DNA from: DATCLA01 sp036564195 | GTDB taxonomy: Bacteria; Bacillota; UBA4882; UBA8346 | NCBI GenBank assembly: GCA_036564195.1 | Contig: DATCLA010000151.1 | Coordinates: forward strand, 1-5,169 | Reading direction: 5' to 3' | DNA: 5,169 nt | In this document: positions 5,168 to 5,169 of the stretch, piece by piece | Layout of the letters: each line of letters starts with the position of its first letter | How positions within the stretch are numbered: position 1 is the first letter of the stretch | Made by a program: the position numbers and the translations under genes | Notes under the pieces: model-generated | The model's database searches: none | What the model was told of the DNA's origin: nothing | What the model saw: only the letters and a program-made list of their open reading frames with translations

Positions 5168-5169
5168 GT

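Overview
The window reads as chromosomal DNA from a Bacillota (Firmicutes) bacterium, probably of the Clostridia. This is inferred from a TRAP (MtrB) protein with a TRAP-type attenuator, strong AAGGAGG-like ribosome binding sites, TTG and GTG starts, and CCA-encoding tRNA-Asn genes. The exact taxon cannot be read from the sequence. Every recognised gene is on the minus strand, so transcription runs from the right end to the left end.

Layout in transcription order. (1) Positions 5167-4975: two identical tRNA-Asn(GTT) genes, then an intrinsic terminator (4921-4956). (2) Positions 4746-4168: a small membrane protein ending in a TrkA-C/RCK_C-like domain, probably unrelated to the rest; a possible hydrophobic micro-ORF and a palindrome lie upstream of it. 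(3) Positions 4088-3785: a consensus promoter and mtrB, encoding the tryptophan-activated RNA-binding attenuation protein. (4) Positions 3787-3586: a leader with two tandem arrays of NAG triplets at about 5-nt spacing, each of which can be laid out as 11 slots. The first begins on the mtrB stop codon. A sigma-A-like promoter lies between them, and overlapping antiterminator and terminator hairpins follow. (5) Positions 3554-1: the start of a tryptophan operon: a fused DAHP synthase-anthranilate synthase I gene, trpG, and trpD, which runs off the left edge.

Together these form a compact tryptophan supply circuit. One polypeptide carries the first step of the shikimate pathway (DAHP synthesis) and the first committed step of the tryptophan branch (anthranilate synthesis). 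TrpG supplies ammonia from glutamine, and TrpD adds the phosphoribosyl group. The gene for the tryptophan-sensing repressor of this operon lies directly upstream, and its predicted RNA targets start on its own stop codon.

The points most worth a second look are the DAHP synthase-TrpE fusion, whose synthase half lacks the usual N-terminal regulatory domain; the doubled TRAP target around the trp promoter; and further GAG/UAG-rich periodic runs over the translation starts of the fusion gene and trpD, suggesting TRAP may also act on translation within the operon.
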